From: Alcanivorax sp.
GTDB lineage: Bacteria > Pseudomonadota > Gammaproteobacteria > Pseudomonadales > Alcanivoracaceae
Reading direction: 5' to 3'
Length of the DNA stretch: 64,000 nucleotides
Assembly: GCF_019431375.1 (NCBI RefSeq)
Contig: NZ_CP080267.1
Location: 1,798,001-1,862,000 of the forward strand
How positions within the stretch are numbered: the stretch's first letter is position 1; each line of letters starts with the position of its first letter. The translations under genes were made by a program, and so were the position numbers. The notes below the pieces were generated by a model. That model saw nothing but the letters and a program-made list of their open reading frames with translations. It was not told the origin of the DNA and ran no database searches. This document shows, in pieces, positions 44,484-54,262 of this stretch.

Positions 44484-45443
44484 CTACTCCTCCGCCAGAA
44501 TGCTTTCCGCCTCTTCCTGAATCAGCCTTCGCAGCCAGCGATGGGCCACGTTGTGATGCAGCAACGACGACCAGGCCATTTTCAGTTCGAACTGGGGAAT
44601 ATCGAAGGGCGGCTCCTTGATCAGCAGGCGTTCGTTCTGTGCCTGCATGCGCGCCACGCGGCTTGGCAAGGTGGCGACCAGGTCGTTGTTCATGGCGAGC
44701 AACGCTGGCATCTGGTAGTGGCGGGTAAAAATGCTGATCTTGCGGCTCTTGCCCAGCTGCTCCAGAGCATGGTCGATCCAGCCCAGTCCGCCGAGCTTTT
44801 CCGGATTCATGCCGAAGCCCACCCCGAAGCCGGTTTTCGATACCCAGATATGCTGCGCTGACAGATAACTCTCCAGGTTGAAATCACTGGCAATGGGGTT
44901 ATCCCGGTTGAGCAGACAGGAAAAGGAATCCTTCCACAGGCTCACCTGGTGAAAGGAGCCGGGGATCTCGTTGAAGCGGTTCACCGCCATATCCACCCGG
45001 CCCTGCTCCATGTCCTGGTAGCTCACGTCCGAGGGAGTCAGAAAATCCAGCACCACGTTGGGCGCTTCTGCACGCAGGCGCCGCACAATATGGGGCACCA
45101 GGGTAGCTTCCGCATAGTCACTGGTCATGATGCGAAACACCCGGCGGCTTTCCGAGGGTTTGAACACATCTTCCGGGGTAAACAGTTGCTCTGCCTGGGA
45201 CAGAATCTGTCGCACCAACGGGCGCAACTCCTGGGCCCGCTCCGTCGCAGTCATGCCATCGCTGGTACGAATCAACAGCGGGTCGCCGAATAATTCCCGC
45301 AAACGCTTGAGTGAATTGCTCATGGCAGGCTGGGTAATCCCCAGCTGTTCCGCCGCCCGGGTCACATTCTGCTCGCGCAACAACACGTCCAGGTACTTGA
45401 GCAGGTTCAGGTCAGCCGCGCCAATATTCATGGTATGAATCAT
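44484..45443 (-). CDS. LysR-family transcriptional regulator
   Basis: 319 residues. The N-terminal winged HTH (LLKYLDVLLREQNVTRAAEQ, LGITQPAMSNSLKRLRELFG) is typical, and the effector-binding domain fills the rest. The family usually controls a neighbour; the Arc-like gene on the other side is divergent. Start at ATG 45443; a nearby ATG at 45431 is also possible. Confidence 0.92.
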   Translation of the reverse strand: MIHTMNIGAADLNLLKYLDVLLREQNVTRAAEQLGITQPAMSNSLKRLRELFGDPLLIRTSDGMTATERAQELRPLVRQILSQAEQLFTPEDVFKPSESRRVFRIMTSDYAEATLVPHIVRRLRAEAPNVVLDFLTPSDVSYQDMEQGRVDMAVNRFNEIPGSFHQVSLWKDSFSCLLNRDNPIASDFNLESYLSAQHIWVSKTGFGVGFGMNPEKLGGLGWIDHALEQLGKSRKISIFTRHYQMPALLAMNNDLVATLPSRVARMQAQNERLLIKEPPFDIPQFELKMAWSSLLHHNVAHRWLRRLIQEEAESILAEE

Positions 45444-45793
45444 CACTCAATGAAGCATCATTGAGATGGATTCTATAGAGCGGCGATCAGGCTGTCACAT
45501 GAAGAACCCAGCATGCCGGCTGCATCACACAGCAGGCAGTACCCATCCCCGTTACGTGACGTATTCGGCACGTTGCGCGAAGCATTCTGCAATGTAAAAG
45601 CAATTTTTACCGTTTTCAGTGTTAACCGGGTCGCTATTTGAGGCTTAATGGCAAGCTGCCAGTATCGCCTAAAGGCAAAAAAATGCGTAAGGTCTGATGC
45701 ACTGTTAACGCTACACCCTGCCGTGTTGTCTGGAACAGCCACTCTATATACAGAGGCTGTTTTATAGTTCGCAGGTGTGATTCAGAGGTTACT
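45444..45793. other. Divergent intergenic region, LysR to Arc-like gene
   Basis: 350 bp with no supported gene. Likely holds the promoters of both flanking regulators. No clear operator was found by eye. Confidence 0.4.
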
Positions 45794-46066
45794 ATGACAA
45801 GCAGCGCAACCACGCGAGCCGAGAAGTTCGTGGTTCGATTTCCCAATGGCATGCGGGCCAGTGTGGCGGAAGCCGCCGGCCTCAGTCATCGAAGCATGAA
45901 CGCGGAGATCATTGCCCGCTTGCAGCACAGTCTGAGCAATTGGCCCACTACCTTGCCCCATGGCGAACCGGCAATTCCTGATGGCAACGAGGAAGCGTAC
46001 CTGCTGGAACGCTTCCGACAGTTGCCTGCAGGTAAACAACAGGCGCTACTGGCTTTGCTGGACTGA
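45794..46066 (+). CDS. Arc-family ribbon-helix-helix protein
   Basis: 90 residues. FVVRFPNGMRASVAEAAGLS is the ribbon strand and first helix of the Arc/MetJ fold, and HRSMNAEIIARLQHSL the second. The C-terminal tail (LLERFRQLPAGKQQALLALL) is a short helix. It is a DNA-binding repressor; targets unknown. Confidence 0.9.
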   Translation: MTSSATTRAEKFVVRFPNGMRASVAEAAGLSHRSMNAEIIARLQHSLSNWPTTLPHGEPAIPDGNEEAYLLERFRQLPAGKQQALLALLD

Positions 46067-46191
46067 ACGCTGACGACCTTCTGTCCTTGCATTATGCCGT
46101 TGGCCGCCTGTGATTTTTTTCCATAACGGGCATACTCTATGATGAAACATGGCCGCCAACGACGCATGGACAGAAAGGAGCCCTATCGGCC

Positions 46192-47421
46192 GTGACAGCT
46201 CCCCAGAACCGCAACCCGCTCCCCACCGGCAGTGATATCATTCTGCCGTGGCACCTGCGTCTGCCGAAGCCGCTGGAAAAAGACTTTCGCCTGTATTTCC
46301 TGGCCAGCGTGTCAAAGGTGGCACCCTGGGCGCTGGGACTGGTCTCCATTCTGATCGTCACCGCCATGCTGATCGAGTCCTGGATCGGCGCGGATGTGAT
46401 CAACAACTCCTGGCGCCCCCGCCTGTTCACGCTGATGCTGGCTGGCGGCTGCGTTATCCTCACCCGCAAACTTCAATGGCGGGAATGGCTACACCCGGCC
46501 ACACTGGCGCTGGCCTTTGCCATCGCTCTGACAGGCAATTATCTGGGCGTGCATGTTGACCACCCCCTTGCCTATACCTTTTTCCTGCACACGCCCCTGT
46601 CGATCATCATGATCTGCATCCTGATCCGTGTGCCGTTCTATTCCGCCCTACTCAGTTCCACGATCATGATCGGTGCCATGATCGCCACTCTGGTGGCCAA
46701 CCCGGAGCGCACTCCCTTCGAATCCACCACCCTGACCATGGTGACACTGGCGTTTGCCAGCATGAGCCTGTTCGGCCAATACGTGTACGAACGGCTGCTG
46801 CGCCAGCACTTCCTCTCTGAGCACGTGCTTTATCAACACCGGAACGAACTGCACTCCGCCAACCTGGTACTGGAAAACCAGGCCACCGTGGATGGCCTGA
46901 CCGGCTGCATCAACCGGCGGGGCATGGAGTCCCGGCTCAATCACCTGTTCCATCTGCACAAGCAGGGCAACCCGGACGCACCGGAACGGCTTTCCCTGCT
47001 GTTGTTCGATATCGACTTCTTCAAGCAATACAACGACACCTACGGCCACCCGGCCGGGGATGAGTGCCTGAAAAAAATCTCCAATGTTCCCCTCTCCATG
47101 GTGCAGGCAGAGACCGATTTTGTAGCCCGCTATGGCGGCGAGGAATTTGTTATCGTCCTCACTGACTCCAGTTTCAACGATGCCCTGGTATTTGCCGAAC
47201 GCATGCGCAACCGGGTGGAACAACTGGGCCTCCCCCACAGCGGCTCCCGGGTCAGCCAGGTGGTTACCATCAGCGTCGGCGTCGCCTGCTCGGACCACGG
47301 CGCCAGTAATGGGGCTGAACTCCTGAAACAGGCCGACGAAGCCCTCTATCAGGCCAAAGGCGCCGGGCGTAACCGGGTGGCGTTGATGAATAGTCAGGGG
47401 TTGGTGGAGATGCTGAGTTAG
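46192..47421 (+). CDS. Membrane diguanylate cyclase (GGEEF)
   Basis: 409 residues from a GTG start. Five or six membrane segments (about 40-215), then a GGDEF domain with the active GGEEF at residues 315-319. The inhibitory RxxD motif is absent: the corresponding residues are AETD, so product inhibition is unlikely. The product makes c-di-GMP. AGGAG lies about 13 nt upstream of GTG. Confidence 0.92.
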   Translation: MTAPQNRNPLPTGSDIILPWHLRLPKPLEKDFRLYFLASVSKVAPWALGLVSILIVTAMLIESWIGADVINNSWRPRLFTLMLAGGCVILTRKLQWREWLHPATLALAFAIALTGNYLGVHVDHPLAYTFFLHTPLSIIMICILIRVPFYSALLSSTIMIGAMIATLVANPERTPFESTTLTMVTLAFASMSLFGQYVYERLLRQHFLSEHVLYQHRNELHSANLVLENQATVDGLTGCINRRGMESRLNHLFHLHKQGNPDAPERLSLLLFDIDFFKQYNDTYGHPAGDECLKKISNVPLSMVQAETDFVARYGGEEFVIVLTDSSFNDALVFAERMRNRVEQLGLPHSGSRVSQVVTISVGVACSDHGASNGAELLKQADEALYQAKGAGRNRVALMNSQGLVEMLS

Positions 47422-47579
47422 TTAACAGTTAATAGTGAATAGTTAACAGCGACGCGGTTGCGGACTATAGGTTTTGAAACGCAAGAGGCCGCGCCCAGAG
47501 AATGGGCGCGGCCTCTTGCGTTTCAAACATGAAAACCCTGGATCGCGCAGCTTTTAACTATTCACTATTAACTGTTCAC
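47420..47579. repeat. Nested inverted repeat N2 between convergent genes
   Basis: Outer arms GTTAACAGTTAATAGTGAAT from 47420 and its complement ending at 47579 surround a perfect 25-bp stem (47473-47497 with 47503-47527, loop GAGAA) containing GCAAGAGGCCGCGCCCA. The core shares GGCCGCGCCCA with N1 and AACGCAAGAGGCCGC with N3. It should terminate transcription both ways. Confidence 0.85.
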
Positions 47580-48388
47580 TGCATCTCCCCCACCACCGTC
47601 ACCGGATCCAGCTTTACCTCAAACCAGTTCAACCGCCAGTCCAGGTGCGGACCGGTGGCGCGGCCGGAGGCGCCGACTTTGGCCACCGGGTCGCCCTGCT
47701 TCACGGTCTGGCCTTTTTCCACCAGCACCTCGCTCAGGTGAATCATGGTGGAGGACACCCCATAGCCGTGATCCATGATCAGGGTGCCGCCGGAATAATA
47801 GTTATCGTCCTGCACCAGGGTCACCACCGCATCTGCTGGCGCGACGACAACAGTGCCGGTAGGGCGGGCCACGTCCACGCCGAAGTGCGGACGGCCTGGC
47901 TTGCCGTTGTAGACCCGCTGGCTGCCATAGACACCGCTGATTCGCCCAGTCAGCGGCCACTGAAAATCACTGAGAAAGGCCAGCAGGGGAGAGTCGGTAT
48001 TGCGGGCCGTCTTGATCTCGGCCACTTCGCGCCGAATCCGTTTGAGCACCGCTTCCGGCGGCGGCTCCACGGTACGCTTGGGCACCCCGTCGACTCGCTG
48101 GATGTCGTACTCCCGCTTGCTAAGCGTCACGGGTACCTGCTGTACCTCACCCTGCCTTTCCAGTACTAACACCTGCTCAAGGGCATCATCCCGGCCGAAA
48201 CCAACGGCAAAAAAACCTTCCGGCGTAGTCCGCACCGCCCGGTCACCCAGTTTGACCGTCACCCCACTTGCCACCTGCCCGCGCAACAGCGCCCCCTGGG
48301 TTCGCTCCCCTTCCAGGGATAGCAGCCAATCGCTGGCCATCACATTGCCCGACAGCAACACAAGCAGACCTACAACAATTCGCAACAT
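47576..48388 (-). CDS. M23-family metallopeptidase
   Basis: 270 residues, signal peptide, an Ig-like N-terminal part, and an M23 (LytM) domain with HFGVD and HLDWRLNWF. The usual HLHW is HLDW, replacing one zinc-ligand His by Asp; this variant occurs in a gammaproteobacterial subfamily. It would act on peptidoglycan or as a non-catalytic adaptor. The start is at 48388. Confidence 0.88.
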   Translation of the reverse strand: MLRIVVGLLVLLSGNVMASDWLLSLEGERTQGALLRGQVASGVTVKLGDRAVRTTPEGFFAVGFGRDDALEQVLVLERQGEVQQVPVTLSKREYDIQRVDGVPKRTVEPPPEAVLKRIRREVAEIKTARNTDSPLLAFLSDFQWPLTGRISGVYGSQRVYNGKPGRPHFGVDVARPTGTVVVAPADAVVTLVQDDNYYSGGTLIMDHGYGVSSTMIHLSEVLVEKGQTVKQGDPVAKVGASGRATGPHLDWRLNWFEVKLDPVTVVGEMQ

Positions 48389-48481
48389 CGAATACCTCTA
48401 TGTGATTACCGGGTGGATGGGTGGTGAAAACATATGGCGAAGTCTTGAAGAAGAACCTGTCGAGTTCTGATATTCCTGATC

Positions 48482-48646
48482 GCCCTGCGGGCGATTCCGC
48501 GCAAGCGCGGTTCGCCATGCAAGCATGAGCTCCCACAGCGGCTTCGTAGCAATGCCAAGGCCTTGGGAACTTTGCAACCTTTCCCTATCCAACCAGCGTA
48601 GCTTGTAGCTTGTAGCTTGTAGCTTGTAGCTTGTAGCTCGTAGCTC
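48482..48646. repeat. REP-like element G and seven-unit GTAGCTT tandem repeat
   Basis: An inverted-repeat unit (about 48482-48556) is followed by a stretch also found at 44402-44480, then by seven 7-bp units (five GTAGCTT, two GTAGCTC) at 48598-48646. The array overlaps the HD-GYP stop codon by two bases. The same 7-mer builds the outer arms of N1. Confidence 0.82.
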
Positions 48647-50216
48647 AAAGAAACGCCGTGCCATCCTCCACATCCAGCTGCACCGGGTCCAGATGCTTCT
48701 CGGCGTACTGGCGCCATACCCCGGACCGGATAAACAGCCGGTACAGGTCCGGGTCCAGGTGATCGTTGTCGCGCATGCGCTGCAAGATGCCAAGCGCTTC
48801 GCTGAGTTTCAGCGGTGTCTTGTAGGGGCGCTCCTTGGCGGTGAGGGCCTCGAACACATCGGCGATGGCCATGATCCGCGCCGGGATCGACATTTGCTCG
48901 CGGGTAAGCCCGAGGGGGAAACCGGTACCGTCCATTTTTTCATGGTGACCGCCGGCATATTCCGGCACCTGGCGCAGCTTGGGCGGAAACGGCAGGGAAC
49001 CGAGCATGTCCAGGGTCACATCCATGTGGCCATTGATGATTTGCCGCTCTTCCGGGGTGAGCGTGCCCCGGGGAATGCACAGGTTGTAAACCTCGTCGTC
49101 GGTGAGCAAAGGCTTTTTCTGGCCCCAGGCATCCGTCCAGCGCCGCGCAGCAATCTCTCGCACCCGTTGCTGGTCGGCCTCCGCCATGGCCTCTCCGCCC
49201 CGGTTGATGCGCTCCAGAAACGCCAGCTCTTCCTTCAATTGGCCGATTTCCGCTTCCATGCGCGCTCGACTGGCTGGCTCATCGGCGGGATCAAGCAGGC
49301 AGGCCTTTTCGTAACGGAACTGGATTTCCGCGCGAAGGGCGGCAAAGCGACTGGCCACCTCGTCGATACGGTCATGCAGGGTGTGCAGCTTGGTGGACTT
49401 ATCCAGCACCGAATCCGGGGTGGCCAGCTTGCCGCAGTCGTGCAACCAGGCCGCCACGTGCAACTCGTACCAGCCATCCTCATCCAGGGAAAAATCCGCA
49501 AAGTCCGAATCATCCTCACAGGCCGCCTGGGCCAGCATCTCGGTGATCACCGGCACCCGCTGACAGTGGGCACTGGTGTGCGGGCTCTTGGCATCAATGG
49601 CCTGGGCCAGCACCTTGATAAAGGCATCCAGCAGTTCCTTGAGCTCCTGCACCTGGCTCAGATTACTCAGGGCAATCCCCGCGTAGGTCAGCAGGGACTG
49701 GAAGATCAGGTCACTGTGCTTGCCCAGCCGGTGCAGACGAACCGGCAAGGACCGGTTATAGGCCAGCTGCAGCACACCAATGACCACCCCTTCGTGATTG
49801 CGCAGGGGCCACAGCCGTAATCCACCGGCATCCGGAGCCAGCTCATTGAGCAGCTGGCGATCATCCTCGCCAAGCCCGGTTTCCGACAGGTCCACCGCCA
49901 ACGGCTTGCCGTCCTCGTAACACTGCTCGGGCAAACCGGTTTTGCGTGCCATGGGGCAGAACAGACTGGCCTCCTCATGTAAGGAGGCATCACCGGCCCG
50001 ACGGCAAAGGCAGCTCAGACCCGGTTCGGGCTTGCCGTCGGTATACAGCCACACCCAGCCGGTATCGGCCTCGCACAGGTACAGGGCCTCATCCAGCAAC
50101 ACCTGTAGCAGGCGCGGCACGTCCCGCTGCTCGCTGAGATGTTGCGCCACCCGCAACAGCCGCGGCATCAGGTTTTCATCCGTCACCGGCGCTGAGTCCG
50201 GCAAAGAGGAGTTCAT
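48645..50216 (-). CDS. GAF/HD-GYP c-di-GMP phosphodiesterase
   Basis: 523 residues from the ATG at 50216. Residues about 20-190 form a GAF domain. The HD pair is at about 257 (AWLHDCGKL), the signature HHEKMDGTGFP at about 422-432 (GFP for GYP). About 160 residues, including a coiled coil, separate the two, far more than in standard HD-GYP proteins. It should cleave c-di-GMP, opposing the cyclase 3 kb away. Likely cytosolic. Confidence 0.88.
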   Translation of the reverse strand: MNSSLPDSAPVTDENLMPRLLRVAQHLSEQRDVPRLLQVLLDEALYLCEADTGWVWLYTDGKPEPGLSCLCRRAGDASLHEEASLFCPMARKTGLPEQCYEDGKPLAVDLSETGLGEDDRQLLNELAPDAGGLRLWPLRNHEGVVIGVLQLAYNRSLPVRLHRLGKHSDLIFQSLLTYAGIALSNLSQVQELKELLDAFIKVLAQAIDAKSPHTSAHCQRVPVITEMLAQAACEDDSDFADFSLDEDGWYELHVAAWLHDCGKLATPDSVLDKSTKLHTLHDRIDEVASRFAALRAEIQFRYEKACLLDPADEPASRARMEAEIGQLKEELAFLERINRGGEAMAEADQQRVREIAARRWTDAWGQKKPLLTDDEVYNLCIPRGTLTPEERQIINGHMDVTLDMLGSLPFPPKLRQVPEYAGGHHEKMDGTGFPLGLTREQMSIPARIMAIADVFEALTAKERPYKTPLKLSEALGILQRMRDNDHLDPDLYRLFIRSGVWRQYAEKHLDPVQLDVEDGTAFL

Positions 50217-50421
50217 GAGCAATCCCGCTCCCAATAATCATCCGTAATAAAAGTCACTATCCAATTCGACAAGCATAGGCCGGGCCAGGATTTCAGGCAA
50301 AACACGCCGCTATACGTCTATTTCCCTCCGACCGGCGCATATAGCGCCGGTTCCGGTTGAAGCCGGGGGCGCGATTGCCTACCATCTGCCGGTTCCGAGC
50401 CAATCTGGATTCCTACCTCTC

Positions 50422-52338
50422 ATGAGTGTCAGCTATCAACTGCCCGACGGGGCAACCATGGCGTTTGATCAGCCGGCGTCCGCCCTGGACATCGCCGAGC
50501 GTATCAGCAAAAAACTCGCCAAACAGGCCCTTGCCGCCAAAGTGGACGGCAAGTTGATCGATGTTTACCTGCCCATCGACGATGGCGCCACGGTGGAAAT
50601 CATCACCCGCGACACCGACGACGGCCTGGAACTGATCCGCCACGATGCTGCCCATGTCATGGCAGAAGCGGTGCAGGAGCTGTTCCCGGGAACCCAGGTC
50701 ACCATTGGCCCGACCATCGAAAACGGCTTCTACTACGACTTCTACCGGGAAGACTCCTTCACCCCGGAAGACCTCAAGGCCATCGAAAAGCGCATGATGG
50801 AAATCGTACGCCGCAACGAGGATATCCGCCGTGAAGTCTGGGACCGTGACGAAGCCGTCAGCTTCTTCCTGAAAGCAGGCGAGGAATTCAAGGCGGAAAT
50901 CATCCGTGACCTGCCCGCCGACCAGGAAGTGAGCCTCTACCGCCAGGGCGATTTTATCGACCTGTGCCGTGGCCCCCACCTGCCCAGCACCAGCAAGCTG
51001 GGCGACGGCTTCAAGCTGATGAAGGTGGCCGGTGCCTACTGGCGTGGCGATGCCTCCAAGGCTCAGCTTCAGCGTATCTACGGCACCGCCTGGCGCGACA
51101 AGAAAGAACTCAACGCCTACCTCAAGCAGCTTGAGGAAGCGGAAAAACGTGACCACCGCAAACTGGCCAAGGAAATGGGCCTGTTCCATATCCAGCAGGA
51201 AGCGGTGGGCAGCATGTTCTGGCACCCGAAAGGCTGGCGCATGCGCAAGAACCTGGAAAACTACATCCGCGGCAAGATGGAAAAAGGCGGTTACCAGGAA
51301 GTGGCCACCCCGCAGATGATGGACCGCATCCTCTGGGAAAAGTCCGGTCACTGGGACAAGTACGGCGATGACATGTTCACCGTCTGCACCCACGATCACC
51401 GGGAAATGGCGGTCAAGCCCATGAACTGCCCGGGCCACGTGCAGATCTTCAACCAGGGCATCAAGAGCTACCGGGACCTGCCCATTCGCCTGGGTGAGTT
51501 CACCACCCTGTTCCGTAACGAAGCCCACGGCGCCCTGCACGGGCTGATGCGTGCCCGCTCCTTCAGCCAGGACGATGCCCACATCTTCTGTACCGAAGGG
51601 CAAATCAACGAGGAAACCGCCGCTTTCATCACCATGCTGCGTGAGGTCTACAAGGACTTCGGCTTCGAAAGCTTCCGTATCAAGTTCTCCGACCGCCCGG
51701 AAAAACGGGCCGGTGCCGACGAGACCTGGGACAAGGCGGAAGGCGCGCTGCGCTCTGCGGTGGAATCCCTGGGCCTTGAATGCGAACTGAACCCGGGTGA
51801 AGGCGCCTTCTACGGCCCGAAACTGGAATTCGTCCTGCGCGACGCCATCGGCCGTGACTGGCAGTGTGGCACCCTGCAGGTGGATTTCGTGCTGCCCGAG
51901 CGTCTGGACGCGGAATACGTGGCCGAAGACGGCTCCCGCCAGCGCCCGGTGATGCTGCACCGCGCGGTGCTGGGATCCCTGGAACGCTTCCTGGGTATCC
52001 TGATCGAATCCACCGCCGGGCACCTGCCCCTGTGGCTGGCACCGGTGCCAGTGGCCGTGTGCACCATCACCAATGCGGCGGATGACTACGCCCGCAGCGT
52101 GAAGGAAAAGCTGGAAGCGGCCGGCATCCCGGCGGAACTGGACCTGCGTAACGAAAAGATCGGCTTCAAGGTACGCGAGCATTCCCGCGCCAAGGTGCCG
52201 CAGATCTGGGTCATTGGTGAAAAGGAAGCGGAAGAGCAACAGGTCGCCTTGCGCCGCCTGGGTTCCCAGGCCACCGACACGGTAAGCCTGGACGCCGCCG
52301 TCACCGCCCTGGCCAACGCCACCCGCCTGCCGATCTGA
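50422..52338 (+). CDS. thrS: Threonyl-tRNA synthetase, non-canonical locus
   Basis: 638 residues. The TGS domain (1-62), the editing domain with HDAAHVMAEAV and CRGPH, and the class II catalytic core. Zinc ligands are retained: Cys in MNCPGH, His in DDAHIFC, His in VMLHRAVLG. No strong ribosome site precedes ATG. The sequence of the core (FWHPKGWRMRKNLENYIRGK) is alphaproteobacteria-like in style. infC, rpmI and rplT, which follow thrS in most gammaproteobacteria, are absent; hisI and cysS follow instead, which suggests a second copy. Confidence 0.95.
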   Translation: MSVSYQLPDGATMAFDQPASALDIAERISKKLAKQALAAKVDGKLIDVYLPIDDGATVEIITRDTDDGLELIRHDAAHVMAEAVQELFPGTQVTIGPTIENGFYYDFYREDSFTPEDLKAIEKRMMEIVRRNEDIRREVWDRDEAVSFFLKAGEEFKAEIIRDLPADQEVSLYRQGDFIDLCRGPHLPSTSKLGDGFKLMKVAGAYWRGDASKAQLQRIYGTAWRDKKELNAYLKQLEEAEKRDHRKLAKEMGLFHIQQEAVGSMFWHPKGWRMRKNLENYIRGKMEKGGYQEVATPQMMDRILWEKSGHWDKYGDDMFTVCTHDHREMAVKPMNCPGHVQIFNQGIKSYRDLPIRLGEFTTLFRNEAHGALHGLMRARSFSQDDAHIFCTEGQINEETAAFITMLREVYKDFGFESFRIKFSDRPEKRAGADETWDKAEGALRSAVESLGLECELNPGEGAFYGPKLEFVLRDAIGRDWQCGTLQVDFVLPERLDAEYVAEDGSRQRPVMLHRAVLGSLERFLGILIESTAGHLPLWLAPVPVAVCTITNAADDYARSVKEKLEAAGIPAELDLRNEKIGFKVREHSRAKVPQIWVIGEKEAEEQQVALRRLGSQATDTVSLDAAVTALANATRLPI

Positions 52339-52352
52339 AGCCACAAAACACC

Positions 52353-52416
52353 GTTGGAGCCTTGCTCGCAAGGCGAACCGGGGATCCCCCCTTCGCTTTG
52401 CAAGCAAAGCTCCAAC
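52353..52416. repeat. GTTGGAGC palindromic repeat, copy C
   Basis: GTTGGAGCCTTGCTCGCAAG and TTTGCAAGCAAAGCTCCAAC form a 64-bp inverted repeat between thrS and hisI. The best-preserved copy of the family. Confidence 0.85.
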
Positions 52417-52443
52417 GGCAGCATTCAGCCCCCGGAGGCGTTC

Positions 52444-52872
52444 ATGTTCAAAGACAACGAACAACAGCCCGAAGGCTTCCAGGTACCTCTGCAGGAGGCC
52501 CTGGACAACCTGAAGCTCACCGACGATGGCCTGATCGCCGCCATCGCCCAGCAGCATGACACCGGCGAAGTGCTGATGATGGCCTGGATGAACCGGGAAG
52601 CCCTGGAGGAAACCCTGGCCACCGGTCGGGTCTGCTACTTTTCCCGTTCCCGGAAGACACTCTGGCGCAAAGGCGAATCCTCCGGCCAGGTGCAGATGCT
52701 GAAAGAACTGCGCATCGACTGCGACGCCGACACCGTACTGGTGAAAGTGGACCAGACCGGCCCCGCCTGCCACACCGGCCGCCGCGACTGCTTCTACTGG
52801 AAAGCCGACGCCAACACCGTGACCATCGACAAGACGCCGATCATCGATCCGAAAGAGCTTTACAAACAATGA
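52444..52872 (+). CDS. hisI: Phosphoribosyl-AMP cyclohydrolase (possible HisI2)
   Basis: 142 residues starting at 52444, with GGAGG 6 nt upstream. Motifs RKTLWRKGESSGQ, DCDADTVLVKV and GPACHTGRRDCFY contain the three zinc Cys and the metal-binding Asp residues. It catalyses ring opening in histidine synthesis. It is not with hisE or other his genes but overlaps cysS by 4 bp. Confidence 0.92.
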   Translation: MFKDNEQQPEGFQVPLQEALDNLKLTDDGLIAAIAQQHDTGEVLMMAWMNREALEETLATGRVCYFSRSRKTLWRKGESSGQVQMLKELRIDCDADTVLVKVDQTGPACHTGRRDCFYWKADANTVTIDKTPIIDPKELYKQ

Positions 52873-54251
52873 GCCTGAAACTGCACAACACCCTCACCGG
52901 GCAAAAGGACGACTTCATTCCGCTGGATCCCAACCGCATCACCCTCTACGTGTGCGGCCCCACGGTCTATAACTTCGTCCATATCGGCAATGCCCGCCCG
53001 GTGGTGGTGTTTGATGTGCTGTATCGCCTGCTGCAGCGGCTCTATCCGGAGGTTGCCTACGCCCGCAACATCACCGACATTGATGACAAGATCATCAAGG
53101 CCGCGGCGGAAAACGGCGAAGACATCGGCGCACTCACCGAACGCTTCAGCGCCGCATTTCTGGAAGACATGGCGGCCCTGAACGCCAAGACCCCGAACAT
53201 CATCCCCAAGGCCACCGATCACATCCCCGAAATGCTCCAGATGATCGAAACCCTGGTGGAAAAAGGCCATGCCTACGAGGCCGACGGCCAGGTACTGTTC
53301 GCGGTGGAATCCATGCCCGATTACGGCAAACTCTCCGGTCGCAAGCTGGAAGACATGCTCGCTGGCGCCCGGGTGGAAGTGGCCGACTACAAGCGCCACC
53401 CCGGTGACTTCATCCTCTGGAAACCGTCCACGGATGAGCAGCCCGGCTGGGAGTCCCCGTGGGGCCGTGGCCGCCCGGGCTGGCACATTGAGTGCTCCGC
53501 CATGATCCACAAGCACCTGGGCGACGTGATCGACATCCACGGCGGCGGCCAGGACCTGATCTTCCCGCACCACGAAAACGAAATCGCCCAGGGCTGCTGC
53601 GCCCACGGCACCGATTACGTGCGCTACTGGATGCACAACGGCTACATCAATATCGACGGCGAGAAGATGTCCAAGTCCCTGGGCAACTTCCGCCTGGTAC
53701 GCGACCTGCTCACCCAGTACCACGGTGAAATCCTGCGCTTCGCACTGGTCTCCAGCCACTACCGCTCACCGCTGAACTTCTCTGCGGACGTGTTGGCGAA
53801 TGCCGAGAAAGGCCTGGATACCCTCTACTACGCCCTGCTCGGCCGGGGCGAGACGGTGGAACCGGAAGCCGGTTACCAGCTGCCGGACAACCACCCGGTG
53901 CTGGAAGCCCTGAAAGATGACCTGAATACCTCGGAAGCAGTGAGCGCCCTGCACGCCATCGCCGGGGAACTGAACAAGGCGGAGCTGGCCGACAAGCCGA
54001 AGCTAAAAGCCGAACTGCTGGCCGCTGCGGACCTGCTGGGCGTGCTTACCGAAGACCCCACCGCCTGGTTCCAGAACAAGAACGTGAGCGACGACGGTCT
54101 CAGCAACGAGGAAATCGACGCCCTGGTCGCCGAGCGCACCCAGGCCAAGAAAGACAAGGACTTCGCCCGCGCCGACGACATCCGCCAGCAACTCACCGAC
54201 GCCGGCATCCAGTTGGAAGATACCCGCGAAGGCACTCGCTGGAGTCGATGA
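52869..54251 (+). CDS. cysS: Cysteinyl-tRNA synthetase (possible CysS2)
   Basis: 460 residues. YVCGPTVYNFVHIGNARP carries the HIGN motif and first zinc Cys, GWHIECSAM the second, HHENE the remaining zinc ligands, and KMSKSLGN the KMSKS loop. All zinc ligands are kept. YNFVHIGNARPVVVFDVL is the form common in alphaproteobacterial CysS. Coupled to hisI by ATGA. Confidence 0.95.
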   Translation: MSLKLHNTLTGQKDDFIPLDPNRITLYVCGPTVYNFVHIGNARPVVVFDVLYRLLQRLYPEVAYARNITDIDDKIIKAAAENGEDIGALTERFSAAFLEDMAALNAKTPNIIPKATDHIPEMLQMIETLVEKGHAYEADGQVLFAVESMPDYGKLSGRKLEDMLAGARVEVADYKRHPGDFILWKPSTDEQPGWESPWGRGRPGWHIECSAMIHKHLGDVIDIHGGGQDLIFPHHENEIAQGCCAHGTDYVRYWMHNGYINIDGEKMSKSLGNFRLVRDLLTQYHGEILRFALVSSHYRSPLNFSADVLANAEKGLDTLYYALLGRGETVEPEAGYQLPDNHPVLEALKDDLNTSEAVSALHAIAGELNKAELADKPKLKAELLAAADLLGVLTEDPTAWFQNKNVSDDGLSNEEIDALVAERTQAKKDKDFARADDIRQQLTDAGIQLEDTREGTRWSR

Positions 54252-54262
54252 AGGGTAAAGGC

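Noticed and set aside
50217..50421. Leader control element before thrS
   Set aside because: No tRNA-like or attenuator structure was visible in this region.
50413..52869. 818-codon open frame on the minus strand
   Set aside because: It is antisense to thrS, whose motifs are clear. GC-rich codons create long open frames opposite genes.
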